Assembly: GCA_037957365.1 (NCBI GenBank)
Contig: JARHVA010003186.1
Location: 1,741,501 to 1,805,500 of the forward strand
Direction of reading: 5' to 3'
Source of the DNA: Torreya grandis
Lineage: Eukaryota; Streptophyta; Pinopsida; Cupressales; Taxaceae
Length of the DNA stretch: 64,000 bases
The position numbers and the translations under genes are program-made. The notes below the pieces were generated by a model. It was not told the DNA's origin, searched no databases, and saw nothing but the letters and a program-made list of their open reading frames with translations. Shown here piece after piece: positions 45,546-57,590 of the stretch. Numbering within the stretch: position 1 is the stretch's first letter; every line of letters begins with the position of its first letter.

Positions 45546-46330
45546 TTATGAAGTGCATACCTTGTCCAATTTCAAAATCTTACCAGCTACAATTGGTACA
45601 TTGGCATAATGCTCTCCCTTTGTTGACAAGGATGACTTCTCTTTCCTTAGCTCATCAACTCCATTGAAAATATTCTCAAGAGTGACCAATCCTTTGGGCA
45701 ACATATTCATTTTCAGTTGCACAATCTGATCACCATACTGCTGAAAGTGTTTTGACAGATTTTTTGAAGAAAACTCAATGTCTTTTTGCAAAAATCTCAT
45801 AATTTGATTGTCATCTTCAAATACCAACCAATTCTCATGATTATATGGAATAGAAGGCCATGCAACCACCTTTATGTGTGATCGATTTTTTTTCATTTTT
45901 TACACCAGCTGGGATACTAAATTGTGCCCCAATAGTAGCCAACCTATCAACATGTTTATTCTTATCCTTTGGTATTGCCTGAATGTTAAAACCCTGAAAA
46001 TCTTTAAGTAAATCCCAAATTCTATGCTTGTAAGATTTAAGGAACAAATTTTTGCATATATTCAAACCTCTTACTTGGTAGACTACAAGCTCACTATCTC
46101 CAAACACTTGAAAACAAGTGACTTTCATCTTCCTCGCCCACTGCAAACCATGAACTAGTGCTTCATATTTAGCAACATTGTTTGAACAACCAAACTAAAA
46201 TTTAATAAAAGAAAATACCTTTGTTTTGTTGGAGAAACCAACATCATCTCAGCTCCAATTCCATGTTTATTGCTTGATCCATCAAAGTACAATTGTCACA
46301 AACCTTCATTAGATTCATCTTCTTTGACCA
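45546..46330 (-). pseudogene. C archaeal-type RNase H and linker
   Basis: The start near 46,290 reads LYFDGSSNKHGIGAEMMLVS. The second half (45,841-46,146) reads VFGDSELVVYQVRGL, KSYKHRIWDLLKDF and IPKDKNKHVDRLA. It lies before RT in sense and after protease, as in A1. The linker 45,546-45,896 leads into RT (LENIFNGVDELRKEKSSLST). Confidence 0.8.
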
Positions 46331-46571
46331 TGGCTAGAATCGGTACATCATTCTCATGAAGGGAATACACACCAAGACCTTCTTCTTCAATCAACTTATA
46401 AGGATCATGTTCATGCAAGGTAGAAGCCCACTCATCAAGAAACAAATTTGGAACTCCATCCAGAGGTGATTCCTTTTCTACTTCACTACTTTCTGTTACC
46501 TCATCTGTGATTATGCAATTAGCATTAACAACACTTGGCGTATATGGCTCAATATGAAAATGTGCAATAGA

Positions 46572-47335
46572 CTATGAATAAATTGTTACCTTTGTACCAT
46601 ACCTGGTTTTGAACAACATATAGATCCAATCAACTGATAAATATCCCCTAATCTTTGAGGTGAAATCCCTTGAGAGGCACATAACAAAGTAGGGAGGCAA
46701 GTTTATCACAATAACATCATGCTGAATAGTAACATTAGGACATGCATGTAATGTCAATTTCAAATCTTTGATGATGCCTACCATCTTTGTTGGTGACCCA
46801 TCCAATTGCAATACTCCTTTAGTATTGGCTCATAAACGAGTCTAAGCTTATCTGCAATTTGTTTAGGTATGACTGTACTACTAACTCCACTATCTACCAT
46901 ACAATTATGAATCAAAATATCTTCTACTATCAAAGAAAGGTAGAAAGGAGTTTTCTTTGATTTTACTTCTATTTTTTTAACATTTGCCATTTTATTTTCT
47001 TGTTGTACCTGTTGCTTAGTTGGCTGATCTGAATTAGCTAAGACAACCCCTTCTTTCTCAACTGGTTTTGGAGACAATTCAAGAGCTGAAAGCTCTTGGA
47101 TATGCTTATCTTTTTGCCCTAGAATTGAAAGAGAATCCCACATGCTAATGCTGATATTAGACTTCTTCATCTGATCTACTATACTAAAATGAGATCCACT
47201 AACCTTTGGTTGTACTTTTTGGAGCACTGGTTGTTCACAAACTAGAGGTAGTTGATGAACTTTACTAACCTCTTTAATTTTGATTTTTTTGAGTTGTAGG
47301 GGCAGTAAGTTGCTCTTTTGTACTCTTAGCAACAA
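46572..47335 (-). pseudogene. C protease and linker
   Basis: The active-site motif is kept: HNCMVDSGVSSTVIPKQIAD. Upstream is the gag-protease linker MKKSNISISMWDSLSILGQK, the region where the B gag units are cut. Downstream (46,572-46,811) are MQLDGSPTKMVGIIKDLKL and SRDFTSKIRGYLSVDWIY. A frame change at about 46,800 separates them. Confidence 0.85.
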
Positions 47336-48831
47336 TACTAAGAGTACTTGAAGTATTTGTTACTTCTTGAGCCTCACCAATAACTCTTCTTTTAGCTCTC
47401 TTATAGGTTATAGCTTCAACTTGACCACTTGTATCATTAGTTTTAACATCCTGAGTAAAAGCAACACGATCATCTACTTGCTAATTTACAATAATAGCAT
47501 CAGGCTGCTCTTGAACTTGATGAGTCTCTCCTTGTGATGCCAAATCTGTATCTTGATATCGACCTTATTGAAAAGAAAACTCTTCTTGTGTCATTTGTGG
47601 CATGGTGATGTTCTGTGATACCAAGGCTTGGTTCTGAACATCAGTGAGATTTGAGGGCTGCCAACTTGAATCCTGCACCAAATTATTTTGAGGTGGGGTT
47701 GGAATAATGGATTTTGAAGTGGAAAGAGCATTCAGATCAAGAGCAACATATGGCTAAGCTAGAGTTATGGCTCCTTGTGCTTGATAAGGTGGTCTATTTT
47801 CTCTGAAACCCTAAGAAGGAGGCTTTTGATCTTTGAAGGACTGATAGATTTTATGATTTTGTTGTTGATAGGGCCTATTTGACTAAAATTGCTGCTTTTT
47901 GAGTTGTACTATTTCATTTTCAAAAGACTGTAGCAAACTTTTCAACTCTCCTATTTCACTAGCTTGACTAGTAGGGGTTGCAATTTGAACTTGAGGTGCT
48001 GGAATTAGAGCCAAGAATGGAATTTGAGGAACTTGAAGGGCTATTATAGAACTCATTTATGAAAATATGGGCATTGGAGGTCTTGGAGAAAGCTTACCAG
48101 CTTGTATCAAACTACTTTTAGCCTTAATTGCAACCTCATAAGCATGCAACAAAGTAGCACTACCCATTGACTGTATCATCACACTAATGTCAGAATTAAG
48201 AGCTTTTAAATAGTATATAAATGTATATTGAGAGGATAGCCTAATCAACACAGGTATCCTAGTCCATGATTTTTGGAATCTGAGGTTAAAATTAGACATA
48301 AACTCATGATGAGCCCTTGTTATGGCGGTCAATTGCTCAACCAAAGAAAGATGATCAGATTTGTCCTCAAATTGCTTGACCAACGCTGCACCCAATTCGT
48401 CCCAGGTGGCAATAGAATTAAGTGGTAGATTTATATACCATTGCAATGATTTTCTTTTGAAGGAGGCAGCCAACAATTTAATAGCAACATTATTTTCAAC
48501 AACATTATGGACTGAACAAAGATTAGCAAGATTCTGGATATGCTCAATAGGGGTTTGATTTTCTCCTAAGAAGAATGGAATGCTCGAGGGTAGACACTGG
48601 AATATCATCAAATTGGGCTAAATCAGTGGGCTTCCTTTATTGAATGGAGCAAACACTTGATTTCTAATGGCCATCTGGATAGTGGGGATTGTAGTGTTTA
48701 GAAAAATAGGTTGACCAGGAGGCAAATATTGATTTTGAGGATATGGTTTTGCCCTCTTAAACTTTTCTCTTATATGATAAAAATTCAAAAGGAGTAGCTT
48801 TAGTTGCTGACCTTGTAGTGACCTTTGGCAT
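47336..48831 (-). pseudogene. C gag (decayed)
   Basis: The ATG at 48,831 starts MPKVTTRSATKATPFEFL, then breaks. The open part 48,057-48,611 has LGENQTPIEHIQNLANL, LSLVEQLTAITRAHHEFMSN and YYLKALNSDISVMIQSMGS. The tail is Gln-rich and broken. It differs from A1 and B in the region between 48,600 and 48,800. Confidence 0.85.
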
Positions 48832-48939
48832 GAATGAATTGCCTGAATGATGATATGATCTCTGCAACTAGATGATATCTTCTTTTGCAGGAAAATTTCT
48901 TCAAATATGCAAAAAATTCTTTGTGGTCCCACTAGACAA

Positions 48940-50049
48940 AAATAACAAAGTTTGTAGGAAATAAAAAAGAATAAAGTCCACAGAAAAATGCTGAAGAAAA
49001 TAAGATGTCCGAAAAGACAAGCCAAGGCAAATAAAAATAGAAAAGACATAGGTAGACCAAAATAAGAGAAAATACATGCAAGCGACCAAAAATGACTGCC
49101 AAAAATAGATGCACCTTCAGACGATCAAGCAGGATCATGCAAAGTAACCTTCATTTTGTTCATAGATTAGCAAAGTGAAGTCTCTAATTTTAATAATGGC
49201 TTAGCTGAACATGCACAAACAAAGTCAACCATATGAATTCACCATCTAATTCTAATGCCAAGGAGCTTTCATGCAAAGAGGAAGAAGACAAAATAGATGT
49301 TTTCTGGAAGGCTTAGTTATCTCCTTGAACCAAAATAGACTCACATGAAGTGATAGTTGATCTTCCTCTTTTAATTTCAGCACCACCTCGTGTTTTGGTG
49401 TATTCTTTCTATATTAATGGCTTTTCAGCCTTGTAAAAATCATCCCTTTTTTGGAAAGATGATCTTCTACCAAACATTGAGTGTAACTTTTTTTAGATTA
49501 ATAAGAAGACTGTTTTCAATTTTTAGCAAGCTGGTATAGTGTATTTTGTCATTGATTTGCACAAGTGACAGAGTTTTCTTCCTTACCAAGTATTGATCCT
49601 TACGTAGTTACTAGCTGGTCATGCTATGCAGGTCATGTTCTGTATTTGAATGTCTTTTTATCGAGTCTACAGTGGTTGTTAGTGGCTTTTAGTGCCTTCA
49701 ATCAGGTCTATTTTACCATTTTTTATCAAGCTTAGATCACAAGATAGAACCTTTTTGTGAAATACTTATGCATATTGATCAATTAGAGTTGAAAGTTTAG
49801 CCCTTCTTCTCTATCTAGATCAGTGTTTTTAAAGAGCTCAAATTGAGTGGATCAATCTACATTCAGGTGTATCACCATCATTAGGTAAGATTTTCTTTCA
49901 AGTTTTCTTTCTCTCTTTTCCATGCAGTTTGTAGCAAAGATCCTAATCGATACATCAAAGGGAGCTAGCTTTTACAATCTAGAGACTCAATCCACTGATT
50001 AGGTCACCCACAGTGTAGGATTGTTTCCATGTTTCAGTAGACTATTGCA
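48940..50049 (+). repeat. Inverted, truncated C-type LTR
   Basis: It is the reverse complement of 16,832-17,890 (R-U5 and a little U3), ending GACTATTGCA at 50,049. It faces the C gag head to head, so it cannot be the 5' LTR of C in its normal orientation. The joint lies in 48,850-48,960. A hydrophobic frame on the minus strand (48,932-49,138) recurs in the other copies only through LTR homology. Confidence 0.75.
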
Positions 50050-51889
50050 TGCATTATGTTTTGCAAGTAGGATTGATGACAATTGCAATGGTTACCTGCA
50101 CCTTAATTCTTGGTAGTATTTTTAAAAATGGGAAATCTTATGTGAATGAAGAAGTGGAGGAAGATTTTATGTTCAAGTGTTGTGTATTTGTAGAATCTTA
50201 CTAGCTTGGTGGTCGACCCCCGTTTCCTACTAGGACCTTTGAGAACTTTTGGGAGATAAGGTTATTGCGATAACTATTTTCATTCTCGCTTAAGGTGAAG
50301 TATTCGTGGATGAGTTGGTGATCATTTTAAAGATAGGGAGAATCTGTTCTATTTGAAAGTCCAATTGAACTAATATTTAGACTAAAAAGTCCAATCCAAC
50401 TAATAATCAGACTTTGTTCTTTAGAATCATTATCTAAGCTATTTGCAGTCATTAAGTTTGGGTAGGAGATGTTTATTAATTTTCTCTACATAGTTACCCA
50501 CGTATATCACAATCTATTTACCCAGATATATCACTTTGCTTTTATATTATATTTTTAAGTTAAACGATTGGTTTTATTTGTTGCAGTGTTTTCTAATAGG
50601 ATTCTGATGTGATCTTCCTCTTCATTTTAAAAAGATTAAATTCTGTCCATTATTTATCATTCTCATCTTCTTAATATTTTATCCATGTATTTTTTCCATT
50701 TTCACCTTTCTACGTGAAATATAACTCACACAGCCTCCTGTTATAACAAATGTAAAAGTCTCAAGAAACCCTATCACTGCAGTGTTTTTGTAAAATGCTT
50801 TGAATTTGGATCTGTCTTGTATCAGATTTTTTTTTCTATTATAGATAGTTTTTAGTCAAAACAAATCAAGAAATTTTCTTGTAGGAACAATGACATTTCC
50901 TTATTGATTTGTCTATTCTATTGGAGTTCTTGTAGGTGTGAAGATGACTGGAGACGTGCCTTCCAGCTATATGTCATGCCTTCCAGCTATATGCATTAGG
51001 TATATTTGTTGATTATTTTTTATCTTCTCTTATATTGGTTGCTAGGCACTATGAGGATGTATAATATACATGTTTGCATTTGGTGGGAGTATCAGTATCA
51101 TGTTAAAATTAAAGGGAAACCATCTTTTCACTTTTAAAAAGAAATAAACAAATAAAGAAAAATTACCAATGTCTACAAGTGATTGAAATATGCCATGTCC
51201 CTTTTTGCAAATAAAGTAAAAAAATTAATAAAGTAAATATTTTAAATTGTCTAAGTGACTTGTTATTTTATTAAAAAGTGACAACTTAATATTAATTTAT
51301 TATTATTGAAAATAAAAGAAAAATGTGAGAAAAGGGAAAAGTGAAAATAAAAGAAAAGGGTAAAACCTAAAAGTGTAACCTTAACCCTAAAATATGTAAT
51401 TGAGTTCTATATATTGAGAGTTCTACTCATTGTAAAGGATGCAATTTTTATTATCAATATTTCTCAATTGATTGAGCCTTCTCGTTCATCTGTTTTCAAG
51501 ATAAGGATGGAAACCCTTATCATTGGTATGAATTGTGAGGGTGAAAACTCTCGCCATTTGTTTTAGGTTTTGAGGACGAAAACCCTCTAAGCCTTTGAGG
51601 TAATTTCATCCATAAATTGCAAGCATCCTAAATTGACAATTTCTTGAATTTTGTCACTGCCACAATGCTCTGTATGACTGCTATAGTGCTTCATATGATT
51701 GCCACCATACTTTGTACCATCACTACAGTGATCTGATCATCAACTTATAGTTTGGTGAAATTTATTAACTTATTATCAATTTTCAAAGTTGTGAAGATTT
51801 GGAATACTACTGTTGTACTAGCATAGCTCTACCATACCTCTGTTGTACTTTTTATTCACTATTGTGTCTCCATTCATAGCTGATGTACT
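50050..51889. other. No gene seen; AT-rich, possible old LTR end
   Basis: About 1.8 kb of AT-rich sequence. At 51,400-51,520 a run with TATATATTGAGAG, ATTGTAAAGGATGCAA and TTATTATCAATATTTCTC looks like the R-U5 end of a Copia LTR, followed by ATTGGTATGAATTG, a poor iMet primer site. There is no second copy to test it. Confidence 0.3.
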
Positions 51890-53458
51890 TGTTGGCCATT
51901 TTTGGCCCACATACCAAAATTTTGCTAGTTTGAAGAAAATGGACATAACTCAGGAAGAAAAGTGGCAAAGTATTCAGACTTCGGGTTTCCAAAGGAGCAC
52001 TACTTAAAAAAACTTTTAAGTAATCAACAGTCAAAACTTTGAAGCAAGTAAGAAGGCTTGGAAACCCTGATTTGGTCTGGGCAGTGTATTTCAGGATTCT
52101 GGGGGTGCACTACTTATTTCACTTTATAAGTTGCAACTAATGATAAATCTGAAGTAAGTAGTGGGGCTTGGAAAGCCCGACTCGGTCTGGGAAATGTATT
52201 TTGTGTTCTCCAAGGAGCACCACTTAATTAATTCATAAGTTGTGAGCAGTTAGAAACCCAAAATAAGTAATGAGACATCAAAAGCCCAATTTGGTCTTAG
52301 AAGTGCTTCTCGGGTTCTAAAAAAAATAAGTCCTCTCCAAGCGTAAATACAAAGGGCCAATCAATCAAGGACAAGTGGCACAAGTACATACACCTCACTT
52401 CCAAAACATGCAAAGTGGTCAAACAAGGATTAGACGCATCCAGGTGGAGCAACGAACATGTAAGGACCAATTGGGATAGTCCAAATTGCAATAAAGATCA
52501 AAACACTCCGACTTGGTAGGGATATGCAGCTGCCACTGGTATGGCTCGCTCAGTTCCAAAAAAGGGAATTGAATGCATAAGGAGCTTGAGGAGATGGGTG
52601 GCAATTCTGGATGGTATATCTCACGGTCAAGGCAGTTGCATGCTTTTAATGCAAAGGGAGATTGAGTATAATTGATAGTCATCGACGACTTCTCTTCTCC
52701 TTGATCTCACATAATTATGGGATTTCTCTTTCTTTCTCAATGATATAAATAGAGGCTCTCGAGCCAAAAAGAGGGTGGGGGATCTCTCTCTGCTCCCTCC
52801 CTTGGGCATAACCAAATTCTATCAAGACGGAGCTTGTAACCTCTTGCTATGAATAAAAGACTGTGTTTTAGACTCTATTGTTATAGTATAGTGTGTACAT
52901 GTCATATTTATGCATGTGGTAGAGTTTTATCCTTTGTCAAATTATAATCTCACCTAGTTACTAGCTCATCTTGTTATGCAGGTCATGTTTAGTGTTCTAC
53001 ATCTCTCAATTGAAGCCCGTATGTGGATACTGTGACTGGTTAGTGTCTTACTCTAGACCTACCCCTTCATTTCCCTCAGCATAAATCATTTGGTGAACCT
53101 CCTCATGAAACACTAATGTATGACAAATATTTGGGGGCTTGAATCTATTTTTTACTTGTTTCATTAGTGGTCTAAGAGTCGAGCAGGGTAGATCAACCCA
53201 TAGTTTTGGTGCATCACCTCCCTTAGCTCAGTTTTCCTTTTTATGTTATCTTTCTCTCCCTTTTCCTTAGTCAACAGTAGACTTTAGTGTGGGAATCAAG
53301 ATCTGAAGTGAAGCACTTGAGGAACTAGCCTCATTAAAAAGCCTAGAGGTTCAACCTCACTATAGGATACCCACAGCCTGAGGTTGTCCCCATGCTTATA
53401 GCCGAAAGTGAGAGAGCCTGAAAACTCTCCCACATGGGTGCAATTCCATGCTATAATA
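51890..53458 (+). mobile_element. Solo LTR, B-like
   Basis: It starts TGTTGGCCATTTTTGGCC and ends GGTGCAATTCCATGCTATAATA, the ends of the B LTR. Flanks are GTACT (51,885-51,889) and GTACC (53,459-53,463), a one-mismatch TSD. The TATA box GATATAAATAG at 52,742 is in line with plus-strand transcription. At 1,569 bp it is shorter than the B LTRs. Confidence 0.88.
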
Positions 53459-54497
53459 GTACCATTGGGGGATTAGATCTTAACATCCCTGCCATCATGT
53501 ACTGACAGTGATCAAACTGCAACCACTGCTGTCTATACCTTTATCAAGCACAACTTCAGTAAGTTTATACACTGTTGTATGTTTACATATATATTGCAGC
53601 CCTCAATGATTCATTAAGCTACTTTTTATGACTGTTGTATCATACCATATCACTACTGGCATCACATCTCTATTGATTCCATACCAATATAGAAGACTGT
53701 TGTGCATAGTTGGTGGTGTTTGGCTCATCTGGTGGTTGCCATCCCATCATTGAGGCTGCCATTCCATCTATGTGGCTGCCATCAAACCCTTTTGTATGCT
53801 TCTATTTACCTTATAGTCAGTCATACCACCTTGGAGATCAAATGTTGCCCTTGCATGCACATCTACTACTATTGTAAGTGGGTATCAATCCACTTGGTGA
53901 TTGTTGGACATTGATTGGGGCTACTGTTCCCAGCTGTCAACATTGGTAACAAGATCTACATCAAACACAACACTAATTGGATTTGTTCAACTATTGTGAC
54001 CTGACCATTTAGACATAGACATCATAGTGTGGGATTTGGTTTTGCTATACACTACTTGTGGGTTAATATAATAGTAACTACTGTGCTATTTCCTTTTGTA
54101 TTGCTGCCATACCATTTAATACAACTGCCATAGCCACTTATTGGGACTGCTATATGTTGACTGCAGTATTATCTGACTCTTGGGGTTTTCATCCATTCTT
54201 ATATACAGCCATACTGCCTGCAGTTATCCATACATTGATTCAAATCTTGTTGTTTGTCATTGTCATATTGGGGATCAATGACAATAAGGGTTTCTGATGT
54301 ATTGCAATTATTATTCAATTAACATTGTCTTCAGTATTATTATATGTGTAATCAGTTGATTGGAATAAAGAATGAAAATAGGTTTTTAGTATTAAGTATT
54401 GTGTGTGCTCTTTTAGTACATGATTTATATCTAGTATTGGAAAGGAATTCCACAAAAACTTCATAATTTAAGAAATTCTACAAAAGGGACAATATAG
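53459..54497 (+). other. LTR-like sequence upstream of a primer site
   Basis: AT-rich, with many imperfect CTGCCATACC / ACTGTTGTAT runs. TTATATACAGCC near 54,200 could be a TATA, and AATAAA near 54,365 a poly(A) signal. It ends AAAGGGACAATATAG directly before the primer site at 54,498. The start is not placed; the solo LTR at 51,890 may interrupt it. Confidence 0.35.
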
Positions 54498-54509
54498 TGG
54501 TATCAGAGC
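54498..54509 (+). other. Perfect tRNA-iMet primer site
   Basis: TGGTATCAGAGC, all twelve bases of the usual plant initiator-Met primer site, on the plus strand and 89 bp before the ATG of the PDS5-like frame. Confidence 0.65.
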
Positions 54510-54597
54510 ATAATCTTGCTAGCTTGCAGGGAAGCTAACCATTTGATGCATATCATAGCACATACTCAACATTGATATAAAATTAAGAAATTATCAG

Positions 54598-55193
54598 ATG
54601 GCATTAACAAGAGAAAATGATTCGGGAATAAAGCTTTACAGAGCAGGGAAGAAACTGGGGTAACCGCCTCTTTCAAAAAATGTTCTACTCAACATTTTAG
54701 AGGAAGTGGAAAATTGTCTATCCATGGTAGAATAGGCAGATTCTAAAATTATGCAATGGGCAGTGAATCCATAAAATGTTTATTTGATTAAGCCCAAACT
54801 TATGAGACATTAAAGAGGTGAAACTTGCAGTTACCACTTGCACTAGTGAAATCACAAGAATAACAGCTCCAAAAGTCCCATACAACAACAATATCATGAG
54901 GGAAATATTTCAATTGACTGTGAAAAGTTTTCAAGGTTTGGATAAAATCAAAGGTCCTTTTGCTAACAGGGTTATAATTTTAAAAACTATTGCAAAAATC
55001 AGATCTCGTGTTCTAATGCTAGATCTTGAATATGATGACCTTATTCTCCAAATGTTTGAACATTTCTTTTTTACTATCCATAAGAATCATGCTGAAAATG
55101 TAGTGGCTTCAATGCAAAAAATTATGACTTTGGTCCTGAATGAGAGTGATGATATTTCCTAGCATTTATTATTTGTACTATTGGCTATCTTGG
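54598..55193 (+). pseudogene. PDS5-like cohesion factor, N-terminal part
   Basis: From the ATG at 54,598 the reading is PDS5-like, with three stops and a frame change near 54,810. Clear blocks are NVLLNILEEVENCLSMVE, TCTSEITRITAPKVPYNN, RVLMLDLEYDDLILQMF and MQKIMTLVLNESDDIS. PDS5 binds cohesin and controls sister-chromatid cohesion in the nucleus. About 200 codons run without an intron-like gap, whereas plant PDS5 genes have, as far as I know, many introns, so a processed copy is likely. It stops at a chromovirus insertion; the rest is at 63,557. Not functional. Confidence 0.8.
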
Positions 55194-55516
55194 TGAGAGG
55201 ATCCTCCTGCAACAAATTAAAGATAATGCGTGAAATAACAGATTTCTATAATTAACAAAAGCACTGAAATGATTATATTGATCGCATACCACTTCGAGGG
55301 GGCAACCTCATTTGAGTAAGATTAATATAATAAATTTGTGGATGCCTCTATTGGTCTCAACACTTGCTTATATACTAAGTCTAATCTAAGCAACTACTAC
55401 TTCCCATGAATGTGAGATAAAACAAAATGCTCACTAGATGACTTACAAAGCATATGCGTCCATAGCAACTAATATATTAACAAAGTAAAGAGAAGGGGTC
55501 ACACAGGTTCCTAACA
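55194..55516 (-). repeat. 3' LTR of E
   Basis: In sense it runs from TGTTAGGAACC to ...GGATCCTCTCA. It matches 63,239-63,556 closely, with point changes and small indels. Confidence 0.95.
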
Positions 55517-55530
55517 TCCCCTCCCTCTTT
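55517..55530 (-). other. Polypurine tract of E
   Basis: AAAGAGGGAGGGGA in sense, directly before the 3' LTR. It is the normal second-strand primer and a contrast to the A/B/C elements, which have none. Confidence 0.85.
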
Positions 55531-55952
55531 GAAAAAGCTTTGTCCTCAAAGCTTCAGATGTGGAAATTGGTGCTGAATCTGAAAGAGTGGTTCCCATGTT
55601 GCATCCTCTGGTTGCATTTGTGCGACTAAATTAATACCTCTGTGATGGAGTGGGAGCAAAGTTGGCATGTGCACTTGTCCAAGATTGCTATTGGTTCAAG
55701 AAGGATGGATCCTTCATTGTCAAGTTCTAGTAAAATAGTCTGCACTTTGATGTTTGTGCCAAGAAATTTCTTCAGACAAGAGACATGAAATACTGGATGA
55801 ACTTGAGAAGAAGGTGGGAGCTCTAACTTATAAGCAACTGACCCAATCTTCTGGAGAACCTTATATAGCCCAAAGAACTTGAGAGCCAACTTATGACACC
55901 CTTTGAGTTTTAGGGAGGATTTCTTATATGGTTGTAGGTGAAGAAAAACCAT
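55531..55952 (-). pseudogene. E integrase end and chromodomain
   Basis: It reads KFFGLYKVLQKIGSVAYKLE, HPVFHVSCLKKFLG, then the chromodomain start LLEPIAILDK and, after a frame change near 55,626, QPEDATWEPLFQ and QFPHLKL. Chromodomains steer insertion toward marked chromatin. The split makes it inactive. Confidence 0.85.
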
Positions 55953-56063
55953 ATCACCTACTTGAAAGGTATGCTCAGAATGGTGCTGATTAGCCTGCTA
56001 TTTCATTATATTTTATGCCATTTGAATATTGTCCTGCAAGGTGCTGAGGATCTAATCCTAGGT

Positions 56064-56904
56064 TCAAAGAAACATGTCGACTCCTTGAACTGGTGAACTA
56101 TTGGGGGTGTATGGAAGGAGCACTAGTGGTGCTTGACCATAGACTGCTTCATAGGGAGTCATTTTAATTAAAGTGTGGTAGGAGGTGTTGTACCACCATT
56201 CAACGAGAGAAAGCCATTTTGCCCATTGGTGTTGTTGTTCTGAGGTGAAGCAACGAAGGAAAGTTTCCAAGCGTTTGTTGACAATTTTAGTTTGGCCATT
56301 CGTTTGTGGATGATACCCAAAAATCATCTTCATTTCGGTGATGGTGCATCAAAATAGTTCTATTTAAAAATGGTTGGTGAAGGTTGCCTCATGATCTGAG
56401 ACAATGGAAGAAAGAATGCCATGAAGACAGAAAATTTGGTCCAAGAAAATTTGTGACTATGGAGGCGATATAGGGATCGCTGAGGGCACAAAAATGACTA
56501 TATTTGGAGAGGTGATCAACCTTAACCAAGGTCACTATTTTCCCTCCAAATTTAGGGAGCCCCTCAATGAAATCCATAGAAATATCTGTCCAAATACTGG
56601 TAGGGATGGGCAAGGGTTTGAGCAATGTAGGAATGAGTGTGGTTTCACTCTTGTTGCGTTGGCAAGTATCACATTCAACCACCATCTATTGATTTGAATT
56701 TTTCATTCCCTTCCAAAAGAAGTTGCGATGTGCCCACTCATAAGTTTTGAGAAACTCTGAGTGCCTTATGGAAGGAGAAGCATGGAGTTCATAGAATACA
56801 ACCTGTTGAAGATCTGTGCTTTGGGGAAGCACCAAACGACCCTTGTATCGTAGAGAAGCACCATACCAAGAATAATGCAATATTGAAGAGGGGTTAGTGG
56901 CCAA
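56064..56904 (-). pseudogene. E integrase core and zinc-binding part
   Basis: The zinc-binding region at 56,640-56,904 has HASPSIRHSEFLKTYEWAHR, MKNSNQ (stop) and CDTCQRNKSETT. Core: WTDISMDFIEGLPKFGGK (first Asp) and, after a break near 56,340, FGYHPQTNGQTKIVNKRLET (Glu). At least three breaks. Confidence 0.9.
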
Positions 56905-57590
56905 CTATTGATTGATTTGAGATAATGAGAAGTCATTGACATACCCTTGTTGGACAACATCCAACCAATTTGGAATAGGCATGGAAATAGTTGAAAGGGA
57001 AACTTGGTTTATAAATGTGCAAGACAGATCATCAACGATAGTATTATCCTTACCCTTTTTGTAAGTGATCTCATAGTCATAACCCATGATTTTGTTGACC
57101 CATTTCTATTGTGATGGGATAGAGACCCATTGTTCTAGGAAATATTTTAGACTCTGATGATCAGTTTTGATGCAAAAATGATTCCCCAGTAAGTATGGCT
57201 GCCACTTCTGTATTGCATGCAAAATGGCCATCATTTCATTCTCATAAGTAGAGAGTACTAAATTCTTGCCAGAAAGGGATTTGTTGGTGAACGCAATGGG
57301 GCATCCTTCTTGGAGGAGAACAACACTAAGTCCATTGCCGCAAGCATCACTCTCAAAGTGAAGGTCTTGGTAAAATCAAGCATAGCTAGAACAGGGGTAG
57401 TACACAACTTGTTTTAATTTTTCAAATGCACAGTCAACAACTTGTGTCCATGTAAAAGCATCCTCTTTCAACATAGATATCAATGAAGCTGAAATCTTCC
57501 TGTAATCCTTGACAAACTTACGATATTATCCATTCAGCCCCAATAAACCATGGAGGCTCTTGAGTATCTAAGGATGAGGCCAATTTGTAG
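56905..57590 (-). pseudogene. E RNase H
   Basis: It has CGNGLSVVLLQEG, LVLSTYENEMMAILHAIQKW and GYDYEITYKKGKDNTIVDDL. The usual Ty3 RNase H pattern; stops at about 57,100 and 57,375. Confidence 0.85.

Larger units (their letters stand above)
16832..48831 (-). mobile_element. Element C: Tat-like Ty3 element split by B and LARD
   Basis: Coding pieces line up in one minus-strand element once the two insertions are set aside. They are integrase tail (19,171-19,401), integrase core, RNase H and RT end (36,356-38,197), RT palm (44,920-45,461), linker and archaeal-type RNase H (45,546-46,330), protease (46,572-47,335) and gag (to 48,831). Protein frames meet exactly across both insertion points, which supports one original copy. 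The 5' LTR is missing: beyond gag lies an inverted LTR fragment. Confidence 0.85.

Noticed and set aside
54498..54597. tRNA gene at the iMet-like 12-mer
   Set aside because: Only the acceptor-complementary 12 bases are present; no cloverleaf around them, so it is a primer site and not a tRNA gene.
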